DNA of 64,000 nucleotides, taken from positions 124,001 through 188,000 of the forward strand of contig JAUYQQ010000010.1 of NCBI GenBank assembly GCA_030697165.1, in the 5' to 3' direction. The notes under the pieces are model-generated. The model made no database searches. It saw only the letters and a list, made by a program, of their open reading frames with translations, and was not told the origin of the DNA. A program made the translations under genes and the position numbers. The stretch is from Acidobacteriota bacterium. Lineage in GTDB: Bacteria; Acidobacteriota; Vicinamibacteria; Vicinamibacterales; UBA2999. Positions 17,638 through 25,717 of this stretch are shown piece after piece. Every line of letters begins with the position of its first letter. The stretch's first letter is position 1.

Positions 17638-19410
17638 ATGAGTCGTTCACCGCTCTGCCGTCTTGCGATCGCCCTGCTTGTCGTGGCTGCCGTGCCCCAT
17701 GCACAGTCGCCCGCGCTGCCCGGTACCGACATCCGCTTCTGGGCCACGGCCAACATCACCAGTCGCCTGACTTTCGCCGGGACCTGGGTACCGCTCGATA
17801 CGACCGCCACCATCATCGGCCCATTCTGGAGCGCGATGAAACTCGGGTCGGACCAACGTGAAGGCCTGGTGCTGGCCGGGTGGGCCTACAACGGCTCCTT
17901 CGAGTCGACGCTCCCCGACGTGACCCCGACCCGCGCGATGATTTTCGAGCAGCAAGCCGACGGCACGCTGCAGGACGCCACCACCAGGCTGTTCGGCGAC
18001 CCGACGACGTTCGGCGTCGGTGATGTGCTGGTGGCCGATTTCAACGGTGATGGACGAGACGATGTCCTACTGCCTGCCCACAACGAGAGCCCGTTCATTG
18101 CCAAGCCGAGCGTCGCCTACGTTTCGCAGGGCGACGGCCTGCGGAAGCTGACGCTGCCCGACTCCGTGATGGCCCATCACACGAGCCTTTACACCGTGGA
18201 CGGCTCGACCCGTGCCGTGGCGCGCTCGTTCGGCGGCAGCGGCAACAACGGACGTGGCGCCGGCTACAACGTCGTCTACCACTGGACGGGATCGGGATTC
18301 TCTACCACGAACGTGGGCGACGTCGGCGGCATGGCGGTGCTGGTGGGACACTTCACCAATAACAGCGACCTGTGGATCGTCGCGGGCGATTCGAACTCCG
18401 GTATCGGACGCAGTTATTCAGTCACCAATCCAGGACTCAACTGGGCGTACAAGTTCAACAACCAGAACCCGACACTGCCCTATGTCGCGCTGCCGAAGCC
18501 GTACTTCAACGACAAGCCCGAATACGCGTCGTTCGCCAGCCAGTGGGACCCTTACTCGAAGACCCATACGCCCAGGCTGTTGAGCGCCGACCTCAATCAG
18601 GATGGCCTGCTCGACATCATCGCCCTCGCGTCCATTTGGCGGTCGGGCGTCGGTTTCCAGCGCGGCGCCCTGCAGTTGATGCTCAATCGCGGCAACATGC
18701 TGTTCGCGGACGACACCGATTCGCTCGCGCCCGAGTTCAGCAAGCTGTCAAACCTCGACTACAGTGCCAAGCTGATTGATGTCGACGGCAGCGGCATCGA
18801 GACCTTGTTCTTGGCGTCGGTCCAGGTGCCTCAGGTCGCCGACGACGAAGCCAAGCAGGGGCAATATATCCTCGTCAACGACGGTACCGGGCGCCTCTAC
18901 ACGGCAATGCATGATGAGTTTCGCGCGATGCGAACGCAAATCGCGCCGTTTGCGAGCGCCCGCGTGCCAGGATCCAGCATCGGCCCCGGATTCACCCCGC
19001 AGTACCTTCCCTATCGCACCCCGAACGGCGCGGTCAATTTCCTCGCGGTCCTCCGGACGACCATTGACGGAAAACCTGCCCGAGCGTTCGTGAACGTCCC
19101 GCTGCAGGTCAACCTGACGACCGATTTTCGGCGAGATCTCACCGTGGCGACCCGGAACAACAGCCGCCGCATCCGGACCTTCGCCGGCAACGATACGATT
19201 CATCGCGCAGTCACGGATCCGGACTGCGTGATCGACGGCGGACTTGGCAGCAACGTCGCGGTGTATCCGGGGCCGCAAGCGAACTGGACGATCGGTCGCG
19301 ATGGCGACCACGCCACCATTCGGCCCGCCCAGGGAAGCGGCGGGACCGATCGGTTGATCCGCGTGCAGATCGCACGGTTTGCCGACGGCGACGTCAACCT
19401 CAGTCAATAG
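17638..19410 (+). CDS. Secreted FG-GAP/VCBS repeat protein with RTX-like C-terminus
   Basis: 590 residues from ATG 17638, which places the signal peptide MSRSPLCRLAIALLVVAAVP at the N-terminus; ATG 17596 would add 14 residues ahead of it. Calcium-binding FG-GAP loops appear at DFNGDGRDDVLLPA, DLNQDGLLDIIALAS and a degenerate DVDGSGIETLFLAS, indicating a seven-bladed beta-propeller. The last 90 residues (RTFAGNDTIHRA, CVIDGGLGSNVAV, then TDRLIRVQIARFADGDVNLS) resemble the end region of RTX/serralysin-type secreted proteins. It is exported and probably extracellular or cell-surface, possibly adhesive or carbohydrate-interacting; no enzyme motif is seen. A paralogue-like second FG-GAP gene follows after 9 bases. 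Confidence 0.8.
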   Translation: MSRSPLCRLAIALLVVAAVPHAQSPALPGTDIRFWATANITSRLTFAGTWVPLDTTATIIGPFWSAMKLGSDQREGLVLAGWAYNGSFESTLPDVTPTRAMIFEQQADGTLQDATTRLFGDPTTFGVGDVLVADFNGDGRDDVLLPAHNESPFIAKPSVAYVSQGDGLRKLTLPDSVMAHHTSLYTVDGSTRAVARSFGGSGNNGRGAGYNVVYHWTGSGFSTTNVGDVGGMAVLVGHFTNNSDLWIVAGDSNSGIGRSYSVTNPGLNWAYKFNNQNPTLPYVALPKPYFNDKPEYASFASQWDPYSKTHTPRLLSADLNQDGLLDIIALASIWRSGVGFQRGALQLMLNRGNMLFADDTDSLAPEFSKLSNLDYSAKLIDVDGSGIETLFLASVQVPQVADDEAKQGQYILVNDGTGRLYTAMHDEFRAMRTQIAPFASARVPGSSIGPGFTPQYLPYRTPNGAVNFLAVLRTTIDGKPARAFVNVPLQVNLTTDFRRDLTVATRNNSRRIRTFAGNDTIHRAVTDPDCVIDGGLGSNVAVYPGPQANWTIGRDGDHATIRPAQGSGGTDRLIRVQIARFADGDVNLSQ

Positions 19411-19419
19411 CTTCGCGTC

Positions 19420-20730
19420 ATGAAACCGAGACCATTCCTCATCTCCGTGGCGGTCGGCACCGGCCTCGTTGCCTCGGTGCCGACGCCACTCTTGACACAG
19501 CAACAGCAAGCCGACTTCCGTTGGCCCACGCCGTACGCGCTGTGGAACGCCGTCACCGCCGACCTCGATCACGATGGTTCGTCCGAGCTCGTCGTCGCGA
19601 CGATGGACGGGGCAAAGTTCAACCAGCTGACCTCAAAGACCCCATTGTTCGTCCTGGGCGTCGTGGACGAGCGCGTGGTCGATCGCTCCGCGGACTTCTT
19701 CGAGACGCCGCCGACCTCCTGGAACGCGACGCTGGCCACTGGCGACTTCGACGCCGACGGTGCCGCCGACATCATGATCTGCGACCGTGGCCGCAACGTG
19801 GGCCCCAACCCGCCCCAAGGGTCCGCGCTCACCGATGGCATGCGAGGGGCGCAGAACGAGGTGTTGCTCAATCGCGGCGGCAAGCTGCGTCTCACCGATG
19901 GGTTTCCACGCCTGGTCACCTCGAGCTGGGGCTGCAGCGCCGGCGACATCGATCGCTCGGGTCGCGCCTCGATTGCAATGATGTCGTGGTACAGCGACAA
20001 AGGGCATGACGCCGCGTTCGTATTGACGTGGGATATGAACTCGCGCTTCGTCCAGACGCACACGCTATCGCGCGCCGGGGACCGCGGCTTCGGTGCGACC
20101 GCGACCGCCGACTTCGACGGCAATGGCTACGCGGACATTGCCGGCGGGACGCAGTTCTTCCTGAGCGGTCCAAATGGGTTGGGGACGGCGCGGCCGCTCG
20201 CCGAAAGCGTCGTCGAGCTGGAAGGCTACCGGTTCTGGCGAACCACCGTCACGGCCGATTTCACCGGCGACGGTCTGGCGGACGTGGTCAAAGTGAACAG
20301 CAAGGGCGAGCCGACGCTGTCGGAGGCGCGCTTTGCGATGTACCGCGGCGACCGCAGTGGGGGACTGGTCGAGAAGCGCGACGCGTTTCCGGCCACGGCG
20401 GCCTACAACGGCAACGACTACAGCCAGCGCGTTGTGGCGATCGACCTGGACTTCGACGGCAGCCTCGACCTGGCGCCGCTGGGCAAGGTTTATACGTCCT
20501 TCTCTGACCCGGGCCGGCCGGCCGATGCGGTGTGGTTGAACGACGGGAGCGGCCGGTTCCGGCAAGCGCGGTGGACCGATGCGATTCAGTCGTTCCCGCG
20601 TTGCGACCTGACGGAAGCGTACTTTCTGCCGACCGCTGATCCGCTTACCTATCACCTCATCTACGGTGGTTGCAGCCAGGGGTACATCGCCCGCACCGTG
20701 AGCGACACGCGCCGGCTGACCTTCAACTAA
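19420..20730 (+). CDS. Secreted FG-GAP/VCBS repeat protein
   Basis: 436 residues starting MKPRPFLISVAVGTGLVASV, a signal peptide ending near LTQQQ. At least five FG-GAP loops can be read: DLDHDGSSELVVAT, DFDADGAADIMICD, DFDGNGYADIAGG, DFTGDGLADVVKV and DLDFDGSLDLAPL, enough for a complete propeller. It starts 9 bases after the preceding FG-GAP gene, so the two form an operon and may act as a pair. It lacks the RTX-like tail of its neighbour. Directly downstream of the stop begins a fragment of the small UGA-containing membrane gene, which marks the edge of an insertion or duplication. Confidence 0.82.
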   Translation: MKPRPFLISVAVGTGLVASVPTPLLTQQQQADFRWPTPYALWNAVTADLDHDGSSELVVATMDGAKFNQLTSKTPLFVLGVVDERVVDRSADFFETPPTSWNATLATGDFDADGAADIMICDRGRNVGPNPPQGSALTDGMRGAQNEVLLNRGGKLRLTDGFPRLVTSSWGCSAGDIDRSGRASIAMMSWYSDKGHDAAFVLTWDMNSRFVQTHTLSRAGDRGFGATATADFDGNGYADIAGGTQFFLSGPNGLGTARPLAESVVELEGYRFWRTTVTADFTGDGLADVVKVNSKGEPTLSEARFAMYRGDRSGGLVEKRDAFPATAAYNGNDYSQRVVAIDLDFDGSLDLAPLGKVYTSFSDPGRPADAVWLNDGSGRFRQARWTDAIQSFPRCDLTEAYFLPTADPLTYHLIYGGCSQGYIARTVSDTRRLTFN

Positions 20731-20742
20731 AGCTACCGGCGC

Positions 20743-20805
20743 CAGGTGTGGGTGCTGCCGAAACTCGTCGTGCCCACTTGAGCGGTGCCAGCACCGCGCC
20801 GCCAG
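20743..20805 (+). pseudogene. Partial second copy of the small UGA-containing membrane gene
   Basis: The first 60 bases match 15846-15905 at 53 of 60 positions. Read in frame it gives QVWVLPKLVVPT, TGA at 20779-20781, then AVPAPRR, as in the complete copy; the start codon and most of the membrane helix are missing. After about 20802 the two copies diverge, but this frame stays open to TGA at about 20875. It follows the second FG-GAP gene by 12 bases. A stem CGCGC/GCGCG with loop CGCCA sits 13 bases after the UGA. Confidence 0.65.
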
Positions 20806-20876
20806 CGCGAGACGATCGGCAAGCCGAAGGTACGACGCCTCACGGACCAACCGAACCTGATTGAGTGGCGGTGAGC

Positions 20877-21896
20877 TCATCGCGGGTGTGCGAAGGAGGC
20901 GGCGTTCGGGATCAACTGGAAGAACACGTGCTCGGGCGTGTTCCCGTGCCAGTGACCCGCGACCCTGGCGTAGCCGACCAGCGCCAGGAAGATCGCCGCA
21001 ACCCCAATGGCGATCCGCGGGGCGGTGACGCGGCGCCGGGTCACGAGCGTCCGCATCTCCAGGGCGTCCTTCACCGGGCACACGGACACACAGGTCAGGC
21101 AGCCGTTGCACTCGGGCGTGCGCACGGTCATCAGCTGATCCACCGGGATCAACGAGGGGCACGCCGTGGCGCACTTGCCGCAATCGATGCACGAGATCGG
21201 ATCGCGCGTGATGCGCGTGGGGCTCAGCATCGACACCAGCCCCATCAGCGCGCCGTACGGGCACAGGTAGCGGCACCAGAAATTCTTGGTCACCACCGAC
21301 AGCAGGACCAGGCCCAGGCAGACCTGGATGGTCAGCCGGCCGGCGTCGCGGAAGAAGTCGAGCATCTTCACGTCGGCGACCAGCCCGTACGGGCTGGAGA
21401 GAAACGCGCGCAGCTCGGGCACCGGCATGGTGACGACCGCATAGACGAAGAGGGCCAGCAGGATGTACTTCAGGCTGCGCAGCGGCAGGTCGGCCCAGCG
21501 CGGCAGCGCGAGGTTGCGGCCGAACATCTCGCGCCCACCTTGCCAGAGCCATTCGGAGATCGTGCCGATCGGGCAGAGCCAACTGCAGAACGCCTTGCGG
21601 AACACCAGCGACATCGCCAGAAACGCCAGCAGCAGGAACAAGCCGGCCGGATGCACCTCGGGAACGCTGGCGGTCAGCAGGAGGTACTTCAGGTTCATCA
21701 GGGAGGCCACCGGCAGCCAGCCCTCAACCCCAGGCGGGCGCGGGACGTAGACGGTGGCCCCGCCGGTTTCGTAGAAACGAACCCAGAAGTAGAACCGCAC
21801 ACCGATCCAGAGATTCAGGAGCAGAAACGCCATCTGCACCGCGCGCCGGATCAGCAGCGTCTGTTCAATTGGACGCTTGTCGTAGGCTCGGGCCAT
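20877..21896 (-). CDS. Membrane 4Fe-4S ferredoxin-type protein (NapH/NosR C-terminal-like)
   Basis: 339 residues from ATG 21896. Five or six membrane helices, with the two CXXXCP motifs typical of the NapH/NosR/CcoG group (CSWLCPIG and CRYLCPYG), then two cytoplasmic [4Fe-4S] clusters (CIDCGKCATACP and CNGCLTCVSVCP) and a final helix. Such proteins pass electrons between the quinol pool and periplasmic or copper-dependent systems. No nap, nos or cytochrome oxidase genes adjoin, so the partner is unknown. Its last 107 bases are duplicated at 17188-17294. The frame extends upstream to 22178 but without family features. Confidence 0.87.
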   Translation of the reverse strand: MARAYDKRPIEQTLLIRRAVQMAFLLLNLWIGVRFYFWVRFYETGGATVYVPRPPGVEGWLPVASLMNLKYLLLTASVPEVHPAGLFLLLAFLAMSLVFRKAFCSWLCPIGTISEWLWQGGREMFGRNLALPRWADLPLRSLKYILLALFVYAVVTMPVPELRAFLSSPYGLVADVKMLDFFRDAGRLTIQVCLGLVLLSVVTKNFWCRYLCPYGALMGLVSMLSPTRITRDPISCIDCGKCATACPSLIPVDQLMTVRTPECNGCLTCVSVCPVKDALEMRTLVTRRRVTAPRIAIGVAAIFLALVGYARVAGHWHGNTPEHVFFQLIPNAASFAHPR

Positions 21897-22000
21897 CCCG
21901 CCGCAACTCCACGACCACGATACCGGGGTCCTGGAGACGGGCGTATGACACCGGTCATATCGACGGCTAGCACCGCTTGCGACTGCACGTCCGGGGCCGG

Positions 22001-22013
22001 AAGGGGCCGGGGA
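22001..22013 (+). repeat. Left inverted repeat of the REP-associated transposase
   Basis: AAGGGGCCGGGGA at 22001-22013 is the exact reverse complement of TCCCCGGCCCCTT at 22724-22736, which lies inside the 3' end of the transposase gene. A further GGGGCCGG precedes it at 21993-22000. The short motif GTAGGGAG (22053-22060) also recurs inverted as CTCCCTAC (22738-22745). GC-rich short palindromic parts beside such a transposase are the expected substrate (REP). Confidence 0.6.
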
Positions 22014-22066
22014 GCTTTCTCTTTGGCATCTCGATTGCGTTGAAGTTCTTCGGTAGGGAGACTTCA

Positions 22067-22756
22067 ATGCCAAGACGACCCCGTCACACTCTGCAAGGTG
22101 TGGCGTTCCACGTGATGAATCGAGCCGTGCGTGGGACCAACCTCTTCGAAACCCAAGGCGACTTCGACGCGTTCTCAAGAATTCTGCGAGAGGAACTCTA
22201 TGGCTCCCAAGTAGAGATTCTTTCCTATGAGGTCATGCGAAATCATTGGCATTTCGTCATGACCTGCGATCGGATCGCAAATCTTTCCAGGCTGATGCAT
22301 GACTTCGAGGGGAGACATGCCAATAACTGGGCGGGCGCTCACAACGCCCGCGGCAAGGGTTATGTGTATCAAGGTCGCTTCAAAGCCATTCCAATCCAGA
22401 CCAGCCATTCATTGTTTCGGGTCTGCAGGTACGTTGAGCGCAACGCCTTGAGACAAAACCTGGTTAGGGCCGCGGAGGACTGGGAGTGGGGCAGCCTACA
22501 TGCGCGCTGCAATAACTACTATCCGATTCCGCTAGCCAGGTGGCCAATTCTGCCACCGGCCAACTGGGTTGAGCTGGTAAACACCCCGCAGACAGAAGAG
22601 GAACTGGCGGATCTGCGTGTCCGAATCAAGCGCGATCAGCCAGTTGGGGATCCGAAGTGGGTCGAGGCTGTCGCTCCATTTGTCGGACTGACTTTAAGGC
22701 CCGTTGGCAGACCGAAGAAACGTTCCCCGGCCCCTTCTCCCTACCCTAGCTCTTGA
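22067..22756 (+). mobile_element. REP-associated tyrosine transposase (RAYT, Y1/TnpA_REP family)
   Basis: 229 residues from ATG 22067 with TAGGGAG six bases upstream. Family marks: N-terminal PRRPRHTLQGVAFHVMNRAV, HUH metal site in MRNHWHFVMTCD, and the conserved RVCRYVERNALRQNL, whose Tyr is the likely nucleophile. The enzyme cuts single-stranded DNA at REP palindromes and is usually domesticated rather than a free insertion sequence. Codon use is less GC-biased than in its neighbours (TTT, ATT, CAA, AAT frequent), suggesting foreign origin. A 13-bp inverted repeat frames it, and its last 11 bases overlap the end of the convergent glutamate dehydrogenase gene, so the insertion may have set that gene's 3' end. 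Confidence 0.88.
22724..22736 (-). repeat. Right inverted repeat of the REP-associated transposase
   Basis: TCCCCGGCCCCTT, the exact reverse complement of 22001-22013, encoding part of the RSPAPSP tail of the transposase and lying only 10 bases from the glutamate dehydrogenase stop codon. Confidence 0.6.
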
Positions 22757-25661
22757 ACCGGCGCTCCACATGCCGGCGGATCGCGTCTTCGAACTCCGCG
22801 TCCTGGTCCGCCTGATAGACCATTGATGAACCGATTTCCGCCGCCAGAATCGCCGAGCGATACTTCGGCGACAGGTTCTGGTACCGGCTATTGAAGCGCG
22901 GGTCCTCACGCAGGAGCGCCGGCAGGTGGCTCAGGATGACCTTGTCGAAGATCGGCTGCGTGGCAACGCCCGGGTTGGCCTGGAAGAACTCGAACAGGCG
23001 CTGGTAATTCCGGTTGATCTCGACCGAGATGTCATCGGAGATCTCGGTCCAGGGCTTCTTGCTCGCGGCATGGCGCCGCACCAGCAAACGGGCCTCATCC
23101 TCGGCGCGCCGCTTCAGGATCGCGAGCACGTCGGCGACGTATTTCGGCTTGTTCTGGAGGAACTCCTCTTCGGTGAGCAGCAGGTTGGCGATGATCTCGT
23201 AGGACGAGGAGATCACGCCGCACTTGTTCGCCGAGGCGTCGCGCATGAGGAGGACGCCCTTCTTCTGCAGCTCCAGCCGAGCCGCCGGCGTGATGAACGA
23301 GTTGGCGCCTTCGATAATGACCTTCGATGACGGGCTGCCGTCGGGCAGCAGGAAGCGCTGCCAGTTCTCGTCGTTGATCGTCTCGGGGCGGCCGCCGCCG
23401 GGAATGAACAGGTCAGCCGGCACCGAGAACGGGAGTTCCCCGAACTGTCGCGACAGGTCGTCGATCGAGATCCACTCTTCGGCGAGCCCCGCCGCGGTGC
23501 GCGTGACCTTGCGGTACAGCAGGCGCATCCCGTCTTCCTTCGGCGAGCCCCGGAACAGCATGAACCCGCCGGGGTGCAGCGCCTCGGGACTAAATCCGTC
23601 AAGGTCCTGCTCGAGCAGGATGCGCCGCAGTTCCGTCGGATCGGCGCCCGCCGGATCGAACAGCGCCGCGGCGCCGTCCAGGATCAGCCGGATCTGCATC
23701 TTCGGGCAGAGCTCCAGCATGATCTGCATCGCGTTGCCGGCGACATCCCCGTTCGGCCCGCCGGTGAACTTCACCGAGAAGGCGTCGCGCGTGATGTCGA
23801 TGCCGATCTCGCGCATCGCGATCTCGGCGAACTTGACCACCCCGGTCGAGGTCACGCCGTACTCTTTGTGATTGATGCCGATGGTCTTCGACGACATCAC
23901 GCCGGTGCCGAGAATGTAGCCGCGGCGCTTCGAGGTCAGCGCGATCTGCTCGATCATGTCGTCGTGCATGTTCTCGTCGGGGCCGAGCTCGATCGGTTCG
24001 TCCTGCCGGTAGTAGTCCACGACCGCAGGGTTCTTCGCGACGCCCCCCTCGGTGACGAAAATGTCGAGGAAGGCGCTGAAGACATCACGCTGCTTCTTGC
24101 GCAACAGGCGATCGAGCACCGACCGCGGCTCCTTCGCAAACGCCGACGCATCCAGCAGCACCACCAGTTTCGAGCCGCCCTCGTAGATGTCCTTGTTCTT
24201 CAGGTGCTGCGTGTGCGCCAGCACGAAGTTCTCCTTGAACAAGGTCGCGGCGTTGGTGAGGAAATCATCCTGGGTGCGGCAGATCACCGTGCGCCAGCCG
24301 CCGCGCGCGATGTCAGAGAACCCGATGTGATAGCCGAACGCGTGGCCGCCGAAGAAGAACGTCACCCGGAACGGCATGCCGGACGGCAGGTCGGCGGTCG
24401 AGACCTGGCCGAGGTCGGCCAGGTAGACCGGGTCGAGCCGGAACGCGAGGGCCTGCTTCTCTTTCACGAAGAAATTGGTCTTCAGCGTGTGCTCGATGAA
24501 GGTCAGGCAGCAGTGAAACACGGTCCGGCGAATCGCATCGAGATGCGCGTGGCCGGTGTCGTAGTCGGCCACCGCCTTGACGACGGTCGCCCGCAGCGCG
24601 GCGTAGGCCGCGTCGCGCCCCTCGACCGCCGGATCGAAGCGCAGCCGGAACAGGGCGACGCACTGCGCCAGCAGTGGCGTGTTGGCGTAGATCGCGCTCT
24701 GCACTTCCTTCCAGTCGTAACGATCGGGCTGCGCGTGCGCCAACTGCGTGTGGCAGAACGCCACGAACGCGCGGGTCAGCGAGGCGTCGTCGCCGCTCAT
24801 CTGCCCGGTCGTCACAAACTCGCGATATTCCGTGGAACTGGCGGTCAGGATCTGCGTGTTGTACAGTTCGCTCTGCAGCCGGTCGCGGAGGAACGCCGCG
24901 GTCTCTTGAATCTGCCCCTTGCGCTGCCGCACCGACATCGCAAACAGCGCATACGGCTGCGCGCCGGTCGACACGTCGAGGACGTCGGCGCTGCGGATGC
25001 CCACGTCGAACCGGTGCAGCACCTCCACCACTTGCGCGACGTAGCCGGTGTGGGGCGGATTCGCGATCGCAAACAGCAGACGCGCCTCGTTCGACCCGTC
25101 GGGGGCCGGCGTGAGATCGAAGTACAGGCCGTTCTGGGTCTCGCACAGGTGCAGCATCCGGAGCGCTTCGACCACGCAGGCGGCCGGCGACACGCGCAAG
25201 TAGTCGGCGTGATTGAGCCAGAGGATGGCCAGCAGCCGATCGAACTCGGCGAGGTCGAATGCCGGGTCGGACGCCAGCATCGCTTTCGCCGGTTCCCTCA
25301 CGGCGTCGGGAATCGTCACGCCCGCGGCGAGCCCCGCATGAATCTCCGCATCGCTCTTGCATTCGAACGCGAACCGCTGGATTTCCAGCCTCTGCTCCAG
25401 GCCGGGCATGGGCCCCGATGAATGCGCAAACATCGCGTATGAGATCGGGCGCCCCACGCGCGCGCTCTTCGTCAGTCCCTCATACAGGGAACCTGGCAAA
25501 CTCCGCGTGGCCAGAATCAAGGTGTCCGGACGGTCGGCCAGAATCAAACTCTGGTTGGTCCGAAGCGTCTCGACCTCGCGCTCGAGGATGGCGATCGCGT
25601 CCGGCTCACCGGCCATCGCCTTGAAGAATGAATCCGTCATCGAATCTCGAAGCCACGTCAT
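22746..25661 (-). CDS. Large NAD-dependent glutamate dehydrogenase
   Basis: 971 residues, in the size range of the roughly 115-kDa NAD-GDH class. The N-terminal 380 residues are regulatory. The catalytic core begins near MPFRVTFFFGGHAFGYHIGF and includes SDIARGGWRTV and KNKDIYEGGSKLVV (the substrate region of large GDHs), GPDENMHDDMIE, and the NAD-binding part with KFTGGPNGDVAGN and VIIEGANSFITPAARL. It converts glutamate to 2-oxoglutarate and ammonia with NAD, a catabolic role. It starts at ATG 25661; the Met at 25640 is an alternative. The 3' end overlaps the convergent transposase gene by 11 bases. No regulatory site is obvious upstream. Confidence 0.9.
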   Translation of the reverse strand: MTWLRDSMTDSFFKAMAGEPDAIAILEREVETLRTNQSLILADRPDTLILATRSLPGSLYEGLTKSARVGRPISYAMFAHSSGPMPGLEQRLEIQRFAFECKSDAEIHAGLAAGVTIPDAVREPAKAMLASDPAFDLAEFDRLLAILWLNHADYLRVSPAACVVEALRMLHLCETQNGLYFDLTPAPDGSNEARLLFAIANPPHTGYVAQVVEVLHRFDVGIRSADVLDVSTGAQPYALFAMSVRQRKGQIQETAAFLRDRLQSELYNTQILTASSTEYREFVTTGQMSGDDASLTRAFVAFCHTQLAHAQPDRYDWKEVQSAIYANTPLLAQCVALFRLRFDPAVEGRDAAYAALRATVVKAVADYDTGHAHLDAIRRTVFHCCLTFIEHTLKTNFFVKEKQALAFRLDPVYLADLGQVSTADLPSGMPFRVTFFFGGHAFGYHIGFSDIARGGWRTVICRTQDDFLTNAATLFKENFVLAHTQHLKNKDIYEGGSKLVVLLDASAFAKEPRSVLDRLLRKKQRDVFSAFLDIFVTEGGVAKNPAVVDYYRQDEPIELGPDENMHDDMIEQIALTSKRRGYILGTGVMSSKTIGINHKEYGVTSTGVVKFAEIAMREIGIDITRDAFSVKFTGGPNGDVAGNAMQIMLELCPKMQIRLILDGAAALFDPAGADPTELRRILLEQDLDGFSPEALHPGGFMLFRGSPKEDGMRLLYRKVTRTAAGLAEEWISIDDLSRQFGELPFSVPADLFIPGGGRPETINDENWQRFLLPDGSPSSKVIIEGANSFITPAARLELQKKGVLLMRDASANKCGVISSSYEIIANLLLTEEEFLQNKPKYVADVLAILKRRAEDEARLLVRRHAASKKPWTEISDDISVEINRNYQRLFEFFQANPGVATQPIFDKVILSHLPALLREDPRFNSRYQNLSPKYRSAILAAEIGSSMVYQADQDAEFEDAIRRHVERRFKS

Positions 25662-25717
25662 GGCAGTGTCCGTTCGCTGAAAGACTGATTGGTATCGGTG
25701 TCCGCGCTGGCGACCGG

